Source: Streptomyces sp. SID12488
Lineage (GTDB): Bacteria > Actinomycetota > Actinomycetes > Streptomycetales > Streptomycetaceae
Direction of reading: 5' to 3'
DNA length: 64,000 bases
Assembly: GCF_010548275.1 (NCBI RefSeq)
Contig: NZ_JAAGLT010000001.1
Span: forward strand, 496,001 to 560,000
The position numbers and the translations under genes are program-made. The notes under the pieces were generated by a model, which was not told the DNA's origin, made no database searches, and saw nothing but the letters and a program-made list of their open reading frames with translations. Each line of letters begins with the position of its first letter. Within the stretch, counting starts at the first letter, position 1. Shown piece after piece: positions 11,743 through 19,702 of this stretch.

Positions 11743-13653
11743 TCACAGATGGCGGCGTCGGGTAGAGACGTGCCGTTCGTACAGCTCACGTGCCTTGACC
11801 GCCGACGGGCGGGTCGCGGTCTCGGCCACAGGAACATCCCACCAGGCCTGCGCCGGAGGCGCGCCCGACACTGTGTCTGCCGTTTCCGTCTCGACGTAGA
11901 CACAAGTGGGAGTGTCGGCGGTACGGGCCTCGGCGAGCGCCGCCCGCAGCTCCCGTACCGTCTTCGCGCGCAGGACGCGCATGCCCAGGCTCGCCACGTT
12001 GGCGGCCAGGTCCACGGGCAGCGGTGCCCCCGTGTACGTACCGTCGTCCGCCTGATAGCGGTAGGCGGTGCCGAAGCGCTCGCCGCCGACCGATTCCGAC
12101 AGGCCGCCGATGGACGCGTAGCCGTGGTTCTGGATGAGGAGGAGCTTGATGGCGATCCCCTCCTGTACGGCCGTCACGATCTCCGTCGGCATCATCAGGT
12201 ACGTGCCGTCGCCCACCAGCGCCCATACGGGACGCTCGGGCGCCGCCAGTTTCACACCGATCGCGGCCGGTATCTCGTATCCCATGCAGGAATAGCCGTA
12301 TTCGAGGTGGTACTGGTCGTACGACCTCGCGCGCCAGAGTTTGTGCAGGTCGCCCGGGAGTGAGCCGGCCGCGTTGATGATGATGTCCGACTCGTCGGCG
12401 AGGGCGTCCAGCGCGCCCAGCACCTGGGGCTGCGTCGGGCGTACGTCCGGCTCGTCGGCCTCGTAGGCGGCGTCGACGCGCTGTTCCCACCGTTCCTTGT
12501 CCTCGGTGTACTCGCGGGTGTACTCGTCCGTGACCCGGTGGTCGTGGAGTGCCAGCGCCTCCGTCAGCTGTTCCAGGGCGCTGCGGGCGTCCGCGATCAG
12601 CGGGGTGGCGGACAGCTTGTGGCCGTCGTACGGGGCGATGTTGAGGTTCAGGAAGCGGACGTCCGGCGCGGCGAACAGGGTGTTGGAGGCCGTGGTGAAG
12701 TCCGTGTAACGGGTACCGATGCCTATCACCAGGTCTGCCAGGCGGGCGAGTTCGTCGGCCGTCGCCGTTCCGGTGTGGCCGATGCCGCCCACGTCCTGGG
12801 GGTGGTCGTGGCGCAGGGAGCCCTTGCCGGCCTGGGTGGAGGCGACGGGGATGTGGGTCGCCGAGGCGAACTCCGCCAACGCCTCCTCGGCGCGGCTGTG
12901 GTGGATTCCGCCGCCCGCGACGATCAGGGGACGGCGGGCGGCACGGATCGCCCGTACCGCTTCCGTCAGTTCGTCGGCGTCTGCGGCCGGGCGGCGTACG
13001 TGCCACACGCGGTCGGCGAAGAACTCGTCCGGCCAGTCGTATGCCTCGGCCTGAACGTCCTGCGGGAGAGCGAGAGTTACGGCGCCTGTCTCAACGGGGT
13101 CCGACAGGACGCGCATTGCCTGCAGCGCCGCCGGGATCAGCGCCTCGGGGCGCGTGACACGGTCGAAGTACCTCGACACCGGGCGCAGACAGTCGTTGAC
13201 CGACACGTCACCGGCGTACGGGACTTCGAGCTGCTGGAGGACGGGGTCCGCCGAGCGGGTCGCGAAGGTGTCGCCGGGGAGGAGGAGCACCGGAAGGTGG
13301 TTGATCGTGGCGAGCGCGGCACCGGTGACGAGGTTGGTCGCGCCCGGGCCGATGGACGTCGTCACGGCGTGCGCGGAGAGCCGGTTGGACTGGCGTGCGT
13401 AACCAACTGCCGCGTGCACCATGGACTGTTCGTTGCGGCCCTGGTGGAACGGCATGTCGTCGGCGTACTCGACGAGCGCCTGGCCGAGTCCGGCGACGTT
13501 CCCGTGGCCGAAGATGCCCCAGGTGGCCTCGATCAGGCGGCGGCGGACGCCGTCCCGCTCGGTGTACTGGGCGGCCAGAAAGCGTACGAGCGCCTGCGCG
13601 ACCGTGAGTCTCGTCGTCGGGACGGAGATGGATGTGGATGTGGGCGGGGTCAT
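11743..13653 (-). CDS. iolD: 3D-(3,5/4)-trihydroxycyclohexane-1,2-dione hydrolase
   Basis: This 636-residue thiamine-diphosphate enzyme opens the cyclohexane-dione ring to 5-deoxy-glucuronate in myo-inositol catabolism. The N-terminal domain contains the ThDP-activating Glu region (IEATWGIFGHGNVAG), the middle domain GIGTRYTDF, and the C-terminal ThDP-binding motif GDGTYLMMPTEIV ending at IQNHGYASIG. ATG 13653 follows AGGGGGA; the open frame upstream is not homologous. It sits between the iolB remnant and mmsA in one minus-strand operon. Confidence 0.93.
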   Translation of the reverse strand: MTPPTSTSISVPTTRLTVAQALVRFLAAQYTERDGVRRRLIEATWGIFGHGNVAGLGQALVEYADDMPFHQGRNEQSMVHAAVGYARQSNRLSAHAVTTSIGPGATNLVTGAALATINHLPVLLLPGDTFATRSADPVLQQLEVPYAGDVSVNDCLRPVSRYFDRVTRPEALIPAALQAMRVLSDPVETGAVTLALPQDVQAEAYDWPDEFFADRVWHVRRPAADADELTEAVRAIRAARRPLIVAGGGIHHSRAEEALAEFASATHIPVASTQAGKGSLRHDHPQDVGGIGHTGTATADELARLADLVIGIGTRYTDFTTASNTLFAAPDVRFLNLNIAPYDGHKLSATPLIADARSALEQLTEALALHDHRVTDEYTREYTEDKERWEQRVDAAYEADEPDVRPTQPQVLGALDALADESDIIINAAGSLPGDLHKLWRARSYDQYHLEYGYSCMGYEIPAAIGVKLAAPERPVWALVGDGTYLMMPTEIVTAVQEGIAIKLLLIQNHGYASIGGLSESVGGERFGTAYRYQADDGTYTGAPLPVDLAANVASLGMRVLRAKTVRELRAALAEARTADTPTCVYVETETADTVSGAPPAQAWWDVPVAETATRPSAVKARELYERHVSTRRRHL

Positions 13654-13928
13654 CGGTGTCCCCCTGCGTTGTCCGTTGTGCTGTCCGCGTGTGCCAAGTG
13701 GACCTCCGGCGCGGGGCCGTAGCGAGCGGGGAGTGGTCGCCCACACTTCGCTCCTGCCAGGGCGAAGCGGCCTCCCGCGCCGGAGGCGATCAGTGCCCGG
13801 GCGATCCGGGGTGCGTGCGCGAGGTCGGCGACCGACGCGAACACCCCTTCCTTGCCCAGGAGTTGGAAGTCGTGGTGCGTCGTGCCGGACTCCGCCCGCA
13901 CGGTACAGCCGCCGTACCCCTCGGCCAT
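13650..13928 (-). pseudogene. iolB: Remnant of 5-deoxy-glucuronate isomerase gene
   Basis: The 92-codon frame from ATG 13928 to the stop at 13650 contains GGCTVR, FQLLGKEGVFASVADLAHAPR, IASGAGGRFALAGAKC and LPARYGPAPEV, which match an internal stretch of IolB (KduI/IolB cupin family) as I know it. The family has about 270-300 residues. Here roughly the first 60 and the last 150-200 residues are missing, and after PAPEV the reading frame runs into unrelated sequence and stops 4 bases inside iolD. The position, between the aldolase and iolD, is where iolB is expected. I read it as a deletion remnant, so this locus lacks the isomerase between IolD and IolC. Confidence 0.75.
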
Positions 13929-13936
13929 CGCGCGCC

Positions 13937-14962
13937 TCACAGCAGTCCGACGGCGGTGTCCACGGCGGCGGACACATCGCCGTCCGCCGGGTACAGCAGC
14001 GAGCGGCCGACCACGAGGCCCTGGACGGTGGGGAGTTGGAGCGCACCGCGCCACTTCTCGTACGCGCCGTCCTGGTCGTCCCCGACCTCGCCGCCGAGCA
14101 GCACGGCGGGCAGGGTGGAGGTCTGCATGACCTCGGCCATGTCGTCCGGGTTCTCGGTGACGGGCACCTTCAGCCAGGTGTACGCCGAACTGCCGCCCAG
14201 GCCCGACGCGATGGCGATGGACTTGGTGACGGCCTCGGCGGAGAGGTCGTTGCTGAGCTTGCCGTCGGGGCCGCGCCTGCTGATGAACGGCTCGACGAAG
14301 AGCGGGAGTCGGCGCTCGGCCATCGCGTCGATCGCGTGGGCCGTGGACTCCAGGGTGGCGAGGGAGCCCGGGTCGTCGTAGTCGATGCGCACGAGCAGCT
14401 TGCCGGCGTCGAAGCCGAGGCGTGCCATGTCCTCGGGGCGGTGGCCGGTGAAGCGGTCGTCGAGTTCGAAGGTGGCGCCGGAGAGGCCGCCGCGGTTCAT
14501 CGACCCCATGACGACCTTGCCGTCGAGGGCGCCGAGGAGAAGCAGGTCGTCCAGGATGTCGGCAGTCGCGAGGACACCGTCGACACCGGGCCGGGAGAGT
14601 GCCAGGCACAGGCGTTCGAGCAGATCTGCCCGGTTGGCCATGGCCAGCTTTCGGGTGCCGACCCCGAGGGCGCCGCGGGCCGGGTGGTCGGCGGCGACGA
14701 TCATCAGCCGCCCGGAGTCCCCGAGGAGGGGTCGCCGGGTCCGCCGGGCGGCGGCTTCGGCAACGGCCTCGGGGTGCCGGGCGCGGGTGGCGGCGAGGGC
14801 GGAGATATCTACGGGGCTCAGCGGATTACTGGCTGGGCCGGTCACTGGCTCGGCCACTCGGCGGGCCACTGGTCCAGCCACCGAACCACTCACCGGCTCA
14901 GCCACTCGGCCAATCACTGACTCGGCCACCGAACCGCTCCCGCCCTGCGTACCGGCGCTCAC
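13937..14962 (-). CDS. Cgl0159-family TIM-barrel aldolase of the inositol pathway
   Basis: The 341-residue product resembles the deoxyribose-phosphate-aldolase-like proteins found beside actinobacterial iol genes. Landmarks are MIVAADHPARGALGVG, VMGSMNRGGL, LVRIDYDDPGS, LPLFVEPF and YTWLKVPV, whose Lys is a plausible Schiff-base residue. By position it should cleave 2-deoxy-5-keto-gluconate-6-phosphate (the IolJ role); this is inference. GTG 14962 overlaps the iolC stop (GTGA), so translation is coupled. Residues about 10-48 are a degenerate Val/Ala/Glu/Ser/Pro-rich repeat absent from the TIM barrel proper and probably a disordered N-terminal extension. Confidence 0.8.
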   Translation of the reverse strand: MSAGTQGGSGSVAESVIGRVAEPVSGSVAGPVARRVAEPVTGPASNPLSPVDISALAATRARHPEAVAEAAARRTRRPLLGDSGRLMIVAADHPARGALGVGTRKLAMANRADLLERLCLALSRPGVDGVLATADILDDLLLLGALDGKVVMGSMNRGGLSGATFELDDRFTGHRPEDMARLGFDAGKLLVRIDYDDPGSLATLESTAHAIDAMAERRLPLFVEPFISRRGPDGKLSNDLSAEAVTKSIAIASGLGGSSAYTWLKVPVTENPDDMAEVMQTSTLPAVLLGGEVGDDQDGAYEKWRGALQLPTVQGLVVGRSLLYPADGDVSAAVDTAVGLL

Positions 14963-15924
14963 AGAACCGCTCCCGCCGCGAGTGCCGCCTCGACCTCGGC
15001 CGGGGTGGGCATCGCCGACGAGCACTCCAGGCGGGAGGCGACGATCGCGCCGGCCGCGTTGGCGTACCGCATGATCCGTTCCAGGTCCCAGCCTTCGAGG
15101 AGGCCGTGAACGAGCGAGCCGCCGAAGGCGTCGCCGGCGCCGAGGCCGTTGAGGACGGTCACCGGGAGCGGGGGCACCTCGGCCGTCTCGCCCTTGCTGT
15201 TGACGGCGAGAACACCCTTGGGGCCCTGCTTGACGACCGCCAGTTCGACTCCGGCGTCGAGGAGGGCGCGGGCGGCGGCGTGCGGCTCGCGTACGCCGGT
15301 CGCCACCTCCACCTCGTCGAGGTTGCCGACGGCGACGGTGGTGTGGCGCAGGGCCTCGGTGTAGAAGGAGCGGGGGGACTCCGGGTCGTCCCAGGCTGTG
15401 TCTTTCCAAAACATGGGGCGCCAGTCGAGGTCGAAGACCGTCGTACCGGACTTCGCGCGGTGGGCGAGGGCGGCCAGGGTCGCCGTGCGGCTGGGCTCCT
15501 CACTCAGACCGGTGCCCGTGACCCAGAAGATGCTCGCCTCGCCGACCGCGTCCAGGTCCAGCTCGTGGGCGTCGATCTCAAGATCCGGCGCCTTGGGCTG
15601 CCGGTAGAAGTACAGCGGGAAGTCGTCCGGCGGGAACACCTCGCAGAACGTGACCGGGGTGTTGAGGCCGGGGACCGACGTGACCCAGCGGTCGTCGACG
15701 CCGAAGTCGCGCAGGGCGTCGTGCAGATAGCGTCCGAAGGCGTCGTCACCGGTCCGCGTGATCACCGCGGTGCTCCGCCCGAGTCGGGACGCGGCGACCG
15801 CGACGTTCGTCGCCGAGCCGCCGAGGAACTTTCCGAAGGACGTCACCTGGGCGAGCGGCACACCGGTCTGCAGTGGATACAGATCCACTCCGATCCGCCC
15901 CATGGTGATCAGGTCGTACGCCAT
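14959..15924 (-). CDS. iolC: 5-dehydro-2-deoxygluconokinase (PfkB family)
   Basis: The 321-residue PfkB/ribokinase-fold protein phosphorylates 2-deoxy-5-keto-gluconate. It has the substrate-binding GGSATNVAVAASRLG motif near residue 35 and the ATP/anion-hole motif LNGLGAGDAFGGS near residue 250, whose Asp is the catalytic base. The usual DT before GAGD reads NGL here, as in IolC proteins. ATG 15924 (MAYDLITMGR) is clear. It is the first gene of the minus-strand inositol operon; the upstream 120 bases are rich in short GGCTC and CACAGCGG-type repeats. Confidence 0.9.
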   Translation of the reverse strand: MAYDLITMGRIGVDLYPLQTGVPLAQVTSFGKFLGGSATNVAVAASRLGRSTAVITRTGDDAFGRYLHDALRDFGVDDRWVTSVPGLNTPVTFCEVFPPDDFPLYFYRQPKAPDLEIDAHELDLDAVGEASIFWVTGTGLSEEPSRTATLAALAHRAKSGTTVFDLDWRPMFWKDTAWDDPESPRSFYTEALRHTTVAVGNLDEVEVATGVREPHAAARALLDAGVELAVVKQGPKGVLAVNSKGETAEVPPLPVTVLNGLGAGDAFGGSLVHGLLEGWDLERIMRYANAAGAIVASRLECSSAMPTPAEVEAALAAGAVL

Positions 15925-16044
15925 CGACTTCCCTTCGCGTTTCTTCGGCTCAAGCGGCTCAAGCGGCTCACGTGGCTTCGCACGGCTCGCACATCGGTCG
16001 GCACAGCACTCGCCACAGCGGTCGACACAGCGGCTCGCACTCAG

Positions 16045-16110
16045 GTCTAGCCCGCCTCACTGAGCCCTGTCAATACTTTGTCCGGACATTCGGACCAGAC
16101 CTTGACACGC
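16045..16110. promoter_or_regulatory. Divergent iol promoter region with palindromic operator candidate
   Basis: TGTCCGGACA (16079-16088) is a perfect 10-bp palindrome, followed by CGGAC so that GTCCG...CGGAC also pairs. It is flanked by outward-facing -35 boxes: TTGACA on the minus strand (16074-16069), with GCTAGA/TAGACC about 17-19 bases on toward iolC, and TTGACA on the plus strand (16102-16107) toward the iolE-like gene at 16139. The layout fits one repressor controlling both directions. Promoter calls are by eye. Confidence 0.5.
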
Positions 16111-16138
16111 GTCCCGGAGTCGGCTGAAGCTGACGCCC

Positions 16139-17077
16139 ATGACGACGGTGCCCCCTTCCTCCGCTTCCTCCCAGTCGAGCCCCCCGCTGTCACGCATCCG
16201 GGTCGGCTCGGCGCCCGACTCCTGGGGCGTGTGGTTCCCGGACGACCCCCAGCAGGTTCCCTGGCAGCGCTTCCTCGACGAGGTCTCGCAGTCCGGCTAC
16301 GAGTGGATCGAGCTGGGCCCGTACGGGTACCTGCCGACCGATCCGGCCGTCCTCACCGAGGAGACGGCCAAGCGCGGGCTGAAGGTGTCCGCCGGCACGG
16401 TCTTCACCGGGCTGCACCACGGCGAGTCCGTCTGGGAGAAGACCTGGGCGCACGTCGCGGACAACGCGGTGCTCACCCAGGCCATGGGCGCGTCCCACCT
16501 GGTGGTCATCCCGTCCTTCTGGCGGGACGACAAGACCGGCGAGGTGCTGGAGTCGGACACGCTGACGCCCGAGCAGTGGCGCAACCTGACCACGCTGACC
16601 GAGCGGCTCGGACACGAGGTGCGGGAGCGGTACGGCCTCCAGATCGTCGTCCACCCGCACGCGGACACACACATCGACAGCGAGGCGAACGTCACACGCT
16701 TCCTCGACGGCACGGACTCGTCGCTCGTCTCGCTGTGCCTGGACACGGGCCACTACGCCTACTGCGGCGGCGACAGCGTCAAGCTGATCGAGACCTACGG
16801 CGAGCGGATCGGCTACCTGCACCTCAAGCAGGTCGACCCCGAGATCCTCGCGGACGTGAAGGCGAACGAGGTTCCGTTCGGTCCGGCGGTCGCCCGCGGT
16901 GTCATGTGCGAACCCCCGGCCGGCGTACCGGAGTTGGGGCCCGTCCTGGCCGCCGCCCAGAAGCTGGACGTGGACCTGTTCGCGATCGTCGAGCAGGACA
17001 TGTACCCGTGCGAGCCGGACAAGCCGCTCCCGATCGCCCAACGGACCCGCGCGTTCCTGAGGTCCTGCGGGGCCTGA
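16139..17077 (+). CDS. Sugar phosphate isomerase/epimerase, IolE-like (inosose dehydratase candidate)
   Basis: A 312-residue xylose-isomerase-like TIM barrel. IRVGSAPDSWGVWFPDDPQQ at the N-terminus, EWIELGPYGYLP, LVVHPHADTHID, CLDTGHYAYCGG and GYLHLKQVD carry the Glu/Asp/His metal ligands of this family; the SAPDSWGVW opening is characteristic of IolE-type proteins. Divergent transcription from iolC supports a role as 2-keto-myo-inositol dehydratase, though an IolI-type isomerase remains possible. With TTGACA at 16102 and ATG at 16139, the transcript would be nearly leaderless. The first 17 residues are Ser/Pro-rich and not conserved. Confidence 0.78.
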   Translation: MTTVPPSSASSQSSPPLSRIRVGSAPDSWGVWFPDDPQQVPWQRFLDEVSQSGYEWIELGPYGYLPTDPAVLTEETAKRGLKVSAGTVFTGLHHGESVWEKTWAHVADNAVLTQAMGASHLVVIPSFWRDDKTGEVLESDTLTPEQWRNLTTLTERLGHEVRERYGLQIVVHPHADTHIDSEANVTRFLDGTDSSLVSLCLDTGHYAYCGGDSVKLIETYGERIGYLHLKQVDPEILADVKANEVPFGPAVARGVMCEPPAGVPELGPVLAAAQKLDVDLFAIVEQDMYPCEPDKPLPIAQRTRAFLRSCGA

Positions 17078-17357
17078 TCCGCTCCCCGTCCGTTATCGGC
17101 GTACACCCCGCAGGTCAATGTGCCACTCCGGTCTGCGGGCGTGCGCCTTTGCGTCACTCGTGTCACAAAAAACCCCTTCCCGTCACACATGTCGCGCGTA
17201 CGCGGGTTCTGAGTCACACCGTGTCCACAGATGCTTACCCAGGGTCACCAAAGGTCGTTCAACGGGCAATGGCTTTGTGATCGCCAAGCGCAGCGTCCGG
17301 CTCCCCCGACGGCCGACCCTGGCCGACCCCGTGACGCACGCGCAGGGAGGTGCACCG

Positions 17358-17558
17358 ATGACCGACCGACGGCTCTGGTCGTACAAAGAGATCGCCGCAC
17401 ACATCCGTGTCCAGCCGGACACCGTGCGCTCGTACCGGAAACACGGCCTGCTGCCCGCACCCGACCACGTGGAGGGCGGCAAGCCCTACTGGTACGCCGA
17501 CACAGTCCGGGCGTGGGTCGCGGCCCGCCCGGGCAACCGTGGCCGAAGGGACGACTGA
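17358..17558 (+). CDS. Small helix-turn-helix protein (MerR/excisionase-like)
   Basis: A 66-residue protein consisting of one winged-helix DNA-binding unit: LWSYKEIAAHIRVQPDTVRSYRKHGLLPAPD is a typical HTH, followed by the wing GGKPYWYADTVRAWVAARPG. The AGGGAGGTG ribosome site before ATG 17358 is excellent. Such proteins occur as stand-alone regulators or phage excisionases; no phage genes are nearby, so a regulatory role is more likely. Its target is unknown. Confidence 0.75.
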   Translation: MTDRRLWSYKEIAAHIRVQPDTVRSYRKHGLLPAPDHVEGGKPYWYADTVRAWVAARPGNRGRRDD

Positions 17559-17608
17559 GCACCTTTTATTCCCTGTGCCCCACTCACCGGTGGGGCACAG
17601 TTCTTCGC

Positions 17609-18246
17609 ATGAGTGGCATGAGTGGCACGAGCCGCGTGGATCGCGTGGATCGCACGAGTCGTACGAACGCTGTGGACTTCTCCGTCAAACCCGTCCTCAT
17701 CGGCGACAAGGCCGTACTGCGGCCGTTCACCGAGGCCGACGCCGAGGTGATCGCCGAGATCGTGGAGGACCCCGAGGTCATCCGCTTCACCTTCGAACCG
17801 GACACCGAGATCACCATGGAGCGGCTGCGTTCCTGGTACGGCTCCCGGTCCACCCAGACCGACCGCCTCGACCTCGCCGTGACCGACCGCGCCACCGGTG
17901 AACTCGTCGGCGAGGTCGTGCTGTTCGAGTGGGACCGCGCCGCCCGCAGCTGCACCTTCCGGACGCTGCTGGGCCCACGGGGCCGTGGACGCGGCCTCGG
18001 TACCGAGGCGACGCGACTGATCGTGGCGTACGGCTTCGAGCAACTCGGCCTGCATCGGATCGAGTTGCAGGCCTGGGCCCACAACCACCGGGCCCTGCGT
18101 GTCTACGAGAAGGTCGGCTTCCTGGTGGAGGGGGGATGCGCCGGGAGGTCCATCTGCGGGACGGCGAATGGGCCGACGAGGTGCTGATGGCGATCCTGGA
18201 CCACGAGTGGGCGGCCAGGGCCGGAGTCAGCGCCACGGCTCGATGA
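17609..18246 (+). pseudogene. RimJ/RimL-type GNAT acetyltransferase, frameshifted near its 3' end
   Basis: From ATG 17609, frame 2 encodes a GNAT domain: DKAVLRPFTEADAEVI, the core LLGPRGRGRGLGTEATRLI with the acetyl-CoA loop, and LHRIELQAWAHNHRALRVYEKVGF. At a run of six G (18130-18135) the expected tail MRREVHLRDGEWADEVLMAI continues in frame 1 to the stop at 18244-18246, whereas frame 2 gives an unrelated tail ending at 18187. One inserted or two deleted bases would restore a 212-residue protein. This is either a real frameshift or a homopolymer sequencing error. The first 20 residues are repeats (MSGMSG, VDRVDR). The restored gene would overlap the opposing dehydrogenase gene by 20 bases. 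Confidence 0.75.
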
Positions 18247-19270
18247 CCGTGACCCCCGCCCCCGGTGCCTTCCCCATCTTCGCCAGCGCGGCCGGGGATT
18301 CGGTCAGCGGGATGGTGGATGTGACCAGTAGGTCCGGTCGCAGGATGCCCGCCCCCACCAGTTCCAGCATCGGCGGGTAGGTGTGGGCGGCCATGCCGTG
18401 GCTGCCCAGGAGTTGGAGTTCGAGGGCGACAACTCGGGCCATCGGGACCGGCGTTGAGCCGGTGTCCGACGGGAGCAGGCCGACCTGGACATGGCGGCCT
18501 CGGCGGCGCAGGCCGTTCACCGAGGCCGCACAGGTGACCGGTGAGCCGAGCGCGTCCAGCGACAACTGGGCGCCACCGCCCGTCAGTTCACGTACCGCCG
18601 CCGCCGTGTCGTCGGTGGTGGCCGCGTTCACGCACTCCACCGCGCCGAACTTCCGCGCCAGTTCCAGTGCCCCGGGGGACACGTCGACCGCGACGACCCG
18701 CGCGCCGGAGGCCACCGCGATCATCACGGCGGACAGGCCCACGCCGCCGCAGCCGTGCACGGCGACCCACTCCCCCGCCGCCACCCGCCCCTGCTGGACC
18801 ACCGCCCGGTACGCCGTCGCGAACCGGCAACCCAGCGAGGCCGCCGTCCCGAAGGACATCTCCTCCGGCATGGCGACGAGGTTCACGTCGGCGCGGTCCA
18901 GCGCCACGAACTCCGCGAACGAACCCCAGTGCGTGAAGCCGGGCTGGGTCTGCCGCTCGCACACCTGCTGGTCACCGGCCGCGCAGGACGGGCAGCTCCC
19001 GCAGGCGCAGACGAAGGGCACCGTGACCCGGTCGCCGGCCCGCCAGCCGCCCACCCCGGCGCCGACGGCCTCGACGACACCGGCGAGTTCATGGCCTGGC
19101 ACGTGCGGCAGCGCGATGTCGGGGTCGTGGCCCATCCAGCCGTGCCAGTCGCTCCGGCACAGCCCGGTGGCCTCGACCCGCACCACGACGCCGTGCGGCG
19201 CGGGCACCGGGTCCGGCACCTCGCGCACCTCAGCCGGCTCCCCGTACCGCTCGAACACCACCGCGCGCAT
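18227..19270 (-). CDS. Zinc-dependent alcohol dehydrogenase (MDR superfamily)
   Basis: A 347-residue medium-chain dehydrogenase. The catalytic-zinc pattern is complete ([10 protein letters not shown] and [12 protein letters not shown]), as is the structural-zinc loop with four Cys ([17 protein letters not shown]). The Rossmann motif is [13 protein letters not shown]. Substrates of this subgroup are broad primary or secondary alcohols; the actual one is unknown. The start [12 protein letters not shown] is typical of the family. It is transcribed alone, divergently from copZ, sharing a 170-base region with the CsoR-like operator. Confidence 0.88.
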   Translation of the reverse strand: MRAVVFERYGEPAEVREVPDPVPAPHGVVVRVEATGLCRSDWHGWMGHDPDIALPHVPGHELAGVVEAVGAGVGGWRAGDRVTVPFVCACGSCPSCAAGDQQVCERQTQPGFTHWGSFAEFVALDRADVNLVAMPEEMSFGTAASLGCRFATAYRAVVQQGRVAAGEWVAVHGCGGVGLSAVMIAVASGARVVAVDVSPGALELARKFGAVECVNAATTDDTAAAVRELTGGGAQLSLDALGSPVTCAASVNGLRRRGRHVQVGLLPSDTGSTPVPMARVVALELQLLGSHGMAAHTYPPMLELVGAGILRPDLLVTSTIPLTESPAALAKMGKAPGAGVTVIEPWR

Positions 19271-19343
19271 ACGTCCTCGCCCTCGCTCTCAACGTCACCG
19301 TCGTGGTCCCCGTACCGGAGATCTTGCCACCGACACGAGCTAA

Positions 19344-19363
19344 GTACCCCCCAGGGGTATAGT
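19344..19363 (+). promoter_or_regulatory. CsoR-type copper operator overlapping a -10 box, upstream of copZ
   Basis: GTACCCCCCAGGGGTAT (19344-19360) matches the actinobacterial CsoR operator form, a G/C-run inverted repeat flanked by TA. The -10 hexamer TATAGT (19358-19363) overlaps its right arm, so bound apo-CsoR would occlude RNA polymerase and Cu(I) would relieve repression. No csoR gene lies in the window. Confidence 0.8.
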
Positions 19364-19443
19364 AGTGTGAGACTCACAGGGCACGTGCGCCACGACGACG
19401 CCCTTGATGACACCTCGATGAGACCTCGAAGAGGAGCAACGAC

Positions 19444-19683
19444 ATGACCGCCCAGACCGACACCCCCGGTTCCGTCACCGCCGTCTACCAGGTGACCGGC
19501 ATGAGCTGCGGGCACTGCGAAGGCTCGGTTTCGAGTGAACTCTCCGAGCTCGCCGGGGTCACCTCGGTGAAGGCCGTCGCCGCCACCGGCGAGGTCACCG
19601 TGGTGTCCGAGGCCCCGCTCGACGAGGCCGCCGTGCGCGCCGCGGTGGACGAGGCCGGCTTCGAGCTCGCCGGCCGGGTCTGA
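19444..19683 (+). CDS. copZ: Copper chaperone (heavy-metal-associated domain)
   Basis: A 79-residue ferredoxin-fold HMA protein. [15 protein letters not shown] carries the CxxC Cu(I) site, and [18 protein letters not shown] forms the second half of the fold. It delivers Cu(I) to the CopA pump encoded 19 bases downstream. GAGGAGCAAC precedes ATG 19444. Expression should be copper-induced through the upstream CsoR-like operator. Confidence 0.93.
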   Translation: MTAQTDTPGSVTAVYQVTGMSCGHCEGSVSSELSELAGVTSVKAVAATGEVTVVSEAPLDEAAVRAAVDEAGFELAGRV

Positions 19684-19702
19684 CCGTACGGACGCGGCGA
19701 CC

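Noticed and set aside
13653..14046. Reading iolD as a 767-residue protein with a long N-terminal extension
   Set aside because: The extra 131 residues are a shadow of the iolB remnant and aldolase region; ATG 13653 has a good ribosome site.
17078..17357. Possible small gene or riboswitch in the 280-base gap before the HTH gene
   Set aside because: Only loose TGTCACA and GTCACAC repeats are visible; no conserved RNA fold or coding frame can be supported.
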